A stretch of 64,000 bases of DNA from Agelaius tricolor (taxonomy: Eukaryota; Chordata; Aves; Passeriformes; Icteridae), in the NCBI GenBank assembly GCA_023055355.1, contig JALJCS010000020.1:9345001-9409000 (forward strand), given 5' to 3'. Positions 57,976-64,000 of this stretch are shown piece after piece (position 1 is the first letter of the stretch; the number at the start of each line of letters is the position of its first letter). The position numbers and the translations under genes are program-made. The notes beneath the pieces are model-generated. The model searched no databases. It was not told the DNA's origin and saw nothing but the letters and a program-made list of their open reading frames with translations.

Positions 57976-60039
57976 CAACGTGAGCCGGCTCCCTACCTCC
58001 ACCCTGATGAGTTACCCCCATTCTGCTGCTCCAGAGAAGCTGGAAATCCAGTTTAACCATCTGCTTGGGAATTCCCCAGTAGCTGGAGGGGATGGAGCAT
58101 TCTCACACCCCAGCACCGAGGGTGCGGTTGAGGTGAAGGACGCATGCGTGGGATCGGTGCGCGCTGCCTGAGCCTGGCTGACCCCCAAACTGTCCCTTGG
58201 GAACTGGGACAACTGCTCAGCACTCAGCCTGGCACTTTGGGCTGCCAGCTGTTTGCCAAGGCTGGACAGCGTGTCCTGAGCATCCTGCAAGCTCAGTGAC
58301 TGTGTTTGTGCTGGGATGTAGCTGGAAGAAGAGTGTCTGACATGCAGGTGTTGGGAATCTGCCCCATCTCTCTGGTTAGAGGGCCTGTGGAAACCTGGGG
58401 ACAGAGCTGCATTGCTCTTGAGCAGAATTGACTTTATGAGGGGGGAATATTCTCAAAACCAGCAAAATCTCCCACTGCAATTAAGGAAATTTCTAAAATA
58501 ATAGCTGTGAGCACCCTCAAACATTCTAAAAGTGGTTTGCAGCATAGCATTGTTAGGACCTGGTTCGCCAGAACTCACACTGGAAATTGTGCCATCTTCC
58601 ACTGCCAGACAACAATTTGGAAAGCCCCAGCTGTTGAACAACATGTGGCAGCAGCATGTGCTCCAAAACTGGGGAGAAACCCATAAAACAGCGACAGCCA
58701 AGCCATAATTTGGACCACCACTATTCTGCAGGGTTGGGGTTTTTTTTAGCATCTCTGATTGGTTTTGTAATTCATCCTGATTTCTTCACAGAAATAATTC
58801 AATGGTTTGATGGAGGAGCCTGTGGTTCCCTGTTGACTGGAGAGGCCCTGCTGCTGTGACAGGACAGGGGGGCTGGTGCTGCTCTGTGGTCACTGGTGGT
58901 AGAGAAGGAGCTGAGAACATCACCTGGACAGAGGTGATTTATTCAATAGTGTGGGGACCTATTGCCAAACCTCACAGATTATTGCATAAGAACACCTTGG
59001 GAAGCCAACATGAAGGTTATTTGTTGCAATAAGGAGTTTTTAAATTTTTTTTTTTTTTATAAAGCTCCCAATGAGAGCAGCTCAACAGAGCTGACTGGAT
59101 CTCAGTAGGATATCTTCATCTGGAGAGGGCAGCACTTGGAGTCTTGCTCCATGCTGGGTGTGAAGGGCCATTCTTACAACCCAATAGTCAATGTATTGGA
59201 TAAATCTGTATCCAGCAATGAAGCCTGGATTGAGTTAGAATTGCCCAATGACCTATTAGTGCAATGTACTTGTTCTTTTTCCTGGCATGCTTGGGTTTTT
59301 CTCTACCCCTCACGGTTTTTTCCTGCAGTTCACAGATAGTTGGGAAAACGTACTGCCTTTATTTTCTGCATGGCAGAAAACATCTTCATCTTCTGCTTTT
59401 TTTTTTTTTTATTTATTTTAAGCATAATTAACAGAGTAAAATTGCTTGCAGATTCTGCTTTTCAACGGTCCAAACACAAACTGTCGGTTTTGCTTTGGGG
59501 TTTTTTTATGGCTGAATTTTGGGAAAGAGGGGATAGAAGAATTAAAATTACCTGTTTTTCTGTAATGGGTAAAAACAGGAACCTTTTCATGAGAATTGAC
59601 TGACGACAGTACTTTTTTTTAGAGGGAGGAGGAAGGATTAGGTTAAAGAGCAGAAAGAACAGCATGAGTTAAAACTCCTTTTGCCAAGTGAGCACACATC
59701 AGCACACTCAACGAAATTCCACCCTGCCTCTGCTAGATTGAGTTGGATGCCATTAACCTCCCAACTGCACTTTCTTTTGGAAATATGGTTTTCATTTTGC
59801 CTGTTTTGCTGCTGTTTAGGCCCTTATCAGTTCCTTGCTTGACAAGAGATGCTTCTGCTTTTTCTTATTTGTCCTCGCCTTCCACGCTCAAACTTGAGCA
59901 TTTCCCATCATTGTTGGGTTGTTTCATCACAGACCAAATCATTTCCTTGCCTGTCCCCCCCTCCCCTGCTGTTGAGCTTCGTGATGAGGAGTGTGGAGGA
60001 AGGAAAATACAGAGCTCATTTATTTTTAAGTAACTGTAA
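57976..60039. other. Non-genic stretch
   Basis: A CpG-rich spot lies at 58107-58168 (GACGCATGCGTGGGATCGGT). T14 runs occur at 59045-59058 and 59397-59410. No gene is recognised. Confidence 0.5.
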
Positions 60040-60245
60040 CTAATGGCTTCATCAGCTAACGTAGTGGAAAATATGCAAACTGCTTAGAGGAGAGTGGATG
60101 TTAAAAATGTAACTACAACATTATTGAGACATCTTTCAGCTCTAATGACAGACCGAATAACAAACATGTCAGAAACTTTGTTGCCTCTCTAAGCAAAACC
60201 AAATAATTGAATTTATTTTCAGTGATGGTTATTTCTTTTACGTAT
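60040..60245. other. Candidate conserved noncoding segment
   Basis: A repeat-free AT-rich block with AGCTAACGTAGTGGAAAATA and ACATTATTGAGACATCTTTC. Proposed only on texture. Confidence 0.2.
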
Positions 60246-63099
60246 TCAGCTCCTCATCCATTTTGCTGTAGACCTTGTCAGATCTCTTTGAATAAACAGA
60301 TTTTTTTCTTAAATCGTAGTGTGAGCAGGGGGACAGGACTTTTTCATACCTCCCTTTCTTCTCTGACATGCACTTTTTTTTGGTTTATCACATAAGACCA
60401 ATTCTCAAATCTTTTTGCTGTGCCTCCATCACATGCATACATTGGTTGTAGCTGTCTGTTCTCCTTCAGCACACCCATGAGTGATGTGGACTGGACCCAA
60501 TTTATTTATTTCTCAAGAATTATGTTTCCTTGTATCAGCTGATGATCTGGTCCCCATAGTCTGGACCTGTGAAAGTTCTTGTGCAAGCCTTTGTGTAAGT
60601 TAGGGGCTGCTCATTCTGCTGTGGCCAGCAGGCTCTTCTCTGCAAGATTCCCATGATGGTGCAGGCTGTGAATAGCACAGCAGTGTCTACGATGGGATCT
60701 TTTCTCACAGTTCTCACGGGAAATAGGAGAATCAAATCCACTTGTCTAATGGGACAACCCTTGAGAAGGCATGTATTCTCTTTAAAGGCATTCTCCCAAA
60801 GAGAAAGGTTGGTTGGATTTCCATCCTTCCCCCATGGAGGGGCTGGGGAGGCCCTCATGGCACCGTGCCACGCCGCACCTGCCAGCCCCTGCAGCTCTCT
60901 GCTCCAAATTGCTCCTTGCCCTTCTTGGCACCAGGAGCTAAACCTGCAGTTCTCCCTCTCTGAAAGGGAAGCCTGGAGCTGGCCCACAGCTCTGCACAGC
61001 AGTGGGGACACGGCAGCTCAGACACATGGTTCTTGCATGCGCGTTTCTTTTTAATTTAACGCAGAGCTGCAGCAAACCATTCCACCCACAGGTGAGATCC
61101 TTGGAAAACTGACTGCCCAGAGCTCTGAAGCTTTCAGCCTTCACGCTAACGCACGGGCCCAGCTGGCTGGAGATTAAAGAGCACAGTTGAAAACCAAAAA
61201 GCATTTGAAATTGCACCACTGAGCTGGCAGGAAATTCCAGCTTTTTGTAGATGTCGGAGGCGTTGGAGCGGCAAGGAACCAGAAGGTAAAATTCCGGGGT
61301 GAATCGCATCATCAGCGTTTCAGCAAAGCCTTGGACATGGGTTGTGCATGGAGGGGGGCACTATCCCCACCCCTCCCAGTCTTGGGAAGGGGGGAAGAGC
61401 ATCCTGCTTGCAGCCTGGCTCATGCCTCAGCTGTCTCTGAGCACTAGAGGCCTCTCAGCTCAGTGTGAATCCCAGAGCAGTGCTCAGCACTTGCTCTGGG
61501 GATGGAGCTTCCAGCCCTGTCAGCCTCAGCCAGCCCCAGGTGTGCCAGAGATCTCCAGGGCAGATTGGAGGCTTTTGTTGTGCCCAAGATAAACGTTCCC
61601 TTTGCTTCTTGGACTGACTTGCTCATACTCTTGGAAGATAACTCACAGTTTAGCGGGGTTTTAACTGCTCTGAAAGGAGTCAGTGTTGTGTGCAGTTTGA
61701 TCAGAGAGGACATCTGCCTGCAAGGAACAAGGGTAGGAGACTGAGAGGACTAAATGCCTTTTTGGACCTTTATCCTTTATTAGTGACGGCATGTGTGGGC
61801 CTGGAATGAGACTGTTGGTGGACATTGATTCTGAAATTCTCCTGAAAACCAGTGCGACCGCTCATTCCCTTCCCCTCCTAAATGGGCTGCCAAAGATTAT
61901 CACTCCAGCAACAATGCTTACAGGCAGCTGAAGAACTCAAGGCCTCCTGTGAAGCCATTGGCACCAATGGAAGACTTCAGCTTCCTCTTCTCTCATCCCC
62001 TTTCCTCCCCCCTCACCAAGAGTAGATCAAGCCCTGCCAGCATGAGCAGTGGAGAACAGAATCTGCATTGACGACAGATGGAACAAATGTTATGGATGCA
62101 TCCCAGGCCCTGAGCTGTTGTGCCACATAAATCAGTAGTAAAACTTTGCCAACTCAGAATGCTTCACAAGACCAAACTATCAGCCAGCTTAATGTCTGGC
62201 TCTGCAACACCAAAATTGCATGGTCCAAATAAAAGAAAAAATAAAATAGTGAATGCATGTGCCCTCAGTTGAACTTCCAGCCAGCAGAGCTGGGTTGGGT
62301 CCAGCTCCTGGAGATGAATGTGTCTCTGTGATAAGTGACTTGTGAAAGATAATTCATGGTTTGGAAGCCTCCCACTGCACCAATGGGCCGTGGATGCTGC
62401 AGATGAAGTGTGAGGTCCCAGGCTGCAGATGCTATCGGAGCTGGGCGGGCAGCTGGATGTGAGCAATGGCCAGCCCCAGCCATCAACCCTGATTAGATAC
62501 CAAAGAATCAGAGCACCCAAAAATACTTCATCTTGCTCTCCTTGCATGTGTGCCAGTGCCTGGGCCACTCCTTTGCAGAGAAAAGCTGGAACCACACACA
62601 ACCACTGTGTGTGAAAACTCGCTCCCGTCAGGAGAACTGCTTCCCATGCACTGCATAAATCCCAAGTGGCTGGGATTTAAGACAAAAAAAAGAGTCAAAT
62701 AAAAAGATTTGCTGTTAAAATTATGGCTTGGCAACCTTGTAGATGTGCGTGGGGGAGAAGTGCCTGCAACCTTTTTAGAGGCAGACTTGCCCTTTGGAAA
62801 ATGAACTTCCATTAAAGTAACAAGGCTTCACCCTTCTTGGTGGGATTTTGGCAGCACAAGGGAGAGAGGAAAGGCTGAAATGATCCCTTCAGCCTTCTCA
62901 CTCTGTCTCAGCAATGATAAAATGAAATATTTTAATGCAGCACTTCAGATCTCTGACAGCTGTGGTAGCCTGGTGTTTACAGAAGACATCCTGTTGCTCA
63001 AGGGAGACACTTCTGCCTCACTGAATTTAAGGGGTTTTAATTTTTTTTCCCTCCTCACTACTCTTTAATGCAATTTCCACTCTAGGAGGCCATTACAAG
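60246..63099. other. Non-genic stretch
   Basis: Several 90-160-codon frames on both strands overlap between 60535 and 61744 without known motifs. The part from 61020 to 61320 is repeat-free with scattered CpG and could be conserved. No gene can be supported. Confidence 0.45.
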
Positions 63100-63539
63100 G
63101 ATGACTCTGCACATTCTGAGGGTGGTAACAGCAACAGTTCTCCATCAAAAAGCAGATCCAGCTTGTGGGAAAACTGCCCTGGCACCCGCATGGGGCTGAG
63201 CAACCCTTGGAAGGGAAGAAAAAAAAATGTCTTGATGGTCATGGAAACTCTCGCTGCAACACAGAGTCCAGCACGTGAGTGTATCCTCCTGGGATTGCAT
63301 CCCAACTTGCAGCACAGTGGGATGAATCATAAGGAAATGCCACCCCAGGGAACAAATTGGTCATTCTTGGAAAGAGCTGATGGCTCTTGGACTAGCCATG
63401 GAAGCAGGGAGGGAGGCTGCATCCAGCTCGCTGCATTCGCCGCAGCGCTGCAGGAACATGCCGGCGAGGCTGGGCATGCTTTGCTGCCTTCCCAGCAGAA
63501 AAACCATTTCCTTGTGTTTTTGGTTCCTTGATCTTTCTA

Positions 63540-63581
63540 AATAAACAGTTTCTTTGTACTGAGAAAAAAAAAAAAAAAAAA
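63540..63581 (+). other. Poly-A signal plus A18 tail, possible retrocopy 3' end
   Basis: AATAAA at 63540-63545 is followed 18 bases later by an uninterrupted run of 18 A (63564-63581). This is the spacing of a polyadenylated mRNA end. The upstream sequence does not resemble a gene I know, and I found no target-site duplication. Chance coincidence with a plain A-run remains possible. Confidence 0.35.
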
Positions 63582-64000
63582 GCTCAGCCATTGGTGCGCT
63601 GCAAAGATTTTTTTGGGAAGCAGGGAATGTGGGGACTTTCACCTGCTGGCAGCCTCTTTGGTGCTCCACAGAGGTTTTGGAGTCTTCTGAGCAGGGTGAT
63701 GGGAATGATAGCTCTGAGCCTTGAACAGCTTCTTCAGCTTTGGATCTCCAAACCTGCTGCACTCTCGGATTTTCCCCAGCCTCGTGGGCATTCATGGCTT
63801 TGCTCAGCTGTTGCTTTGCCTCTGGATCAGGAGAGCTCACAGGGCTCACTTGGAAGCTCAGGGTCACTGGGAGGATCAGCAGCAGAGCCAGAATCAGTGG
63901 TTCACAGCCTGCTTGCCACGTGCTGTGGGGTAGCTGGAGAAGGGGGGAATTTTGGTGTTTTGATGCTGCTTTGCTTGGCAAAGGCTGCAAGACTCAAGGA
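63582..64000. other. Non-genic stretch at the window edge
   Basis: A minus-strand frame (63361-63990, 209 codons, the longest in the window) crosses this part. Near its start a leucine-rich hydrophobic stretch looks like a signal peptide, followed by SPDPEAKQQLSKAMN. It then reads straight through the A18 run as poly-phenylalanine. I do not recognise a protein, so it is not called as a gene. Confidence 0.4.

Overview
This window looks like ordinary nuclear DNA from a bird, most likely a songbird. The main evidence is a set of CR1 LINE fragments. Those that keep their 3' end finish in the avian form (a tail like CCATTCCATGATTC, or TCATAGAATGG on the other strand), and several carry the sentence-like 3' sequence typical of passerine CR1 copies. 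GC content is moderate, there are only a few short homopolymer and microsatellite tracts, and no bacterial, phage or plasmid signal. The species call is inference.

I find no protein-coding gene, tRNA, rRNA or CRISPR array that I can support. The longest open frames are about 170-210 codons. Each one crosses a repeat, a poly-A/poly-T run or low-complexity sequence, and none gives a protein I recognise. The window is best read as intergenic or deep intronic sequence. An unrecognised short exon cannot be excluded by eye.

Layout: (1) 0-8 kb holds short tandem duplications, a GC-rich minisatellite, CR1 fragments near 0.7, 2.2, 3.9 and 7.9 kb, and an AT pentamer tract near 4.9 kb. (2) 9.7-10.4 kb has an old tRNA-derived SINE-like unit and a MIR-like fragment. 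(3) 16.8-18.4 kb is the most structured part: a 171/176-bp tandem repeat with telomere-like CCCTAA hexamers, apparently interrupted by an LTR-like segment with a TATA box, then a second duplication with 189-bp spacing, a 26-bp perfect-stem hairpin, and a CR1 3' end. (4) 19.5 and 44.0 kb share an unnamed duplicated element. (5) 31.9-40.1 kb holds more CR1 pieces, including one CR1 nested in another, an ancient amniote repeat at 36.5 kb, and a CpG-dense patch at 37.1 kb. (6) 41-64 kb has a compact candidate regulatory segment, a nearly complete CR1 3' portion at 53.5 kb, MIR-like fragments, and a possible retrocopy tail (AATAAA plus A18) at 63.5 kb.

There is no gene system to assemble here. What can be learned concerns repeats and possible regulation. 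I saw no convincing novel biological system. The best leads are the telomere-motif array with its interruption, the perfect hairpin, and the duplicated element shared by two loci.
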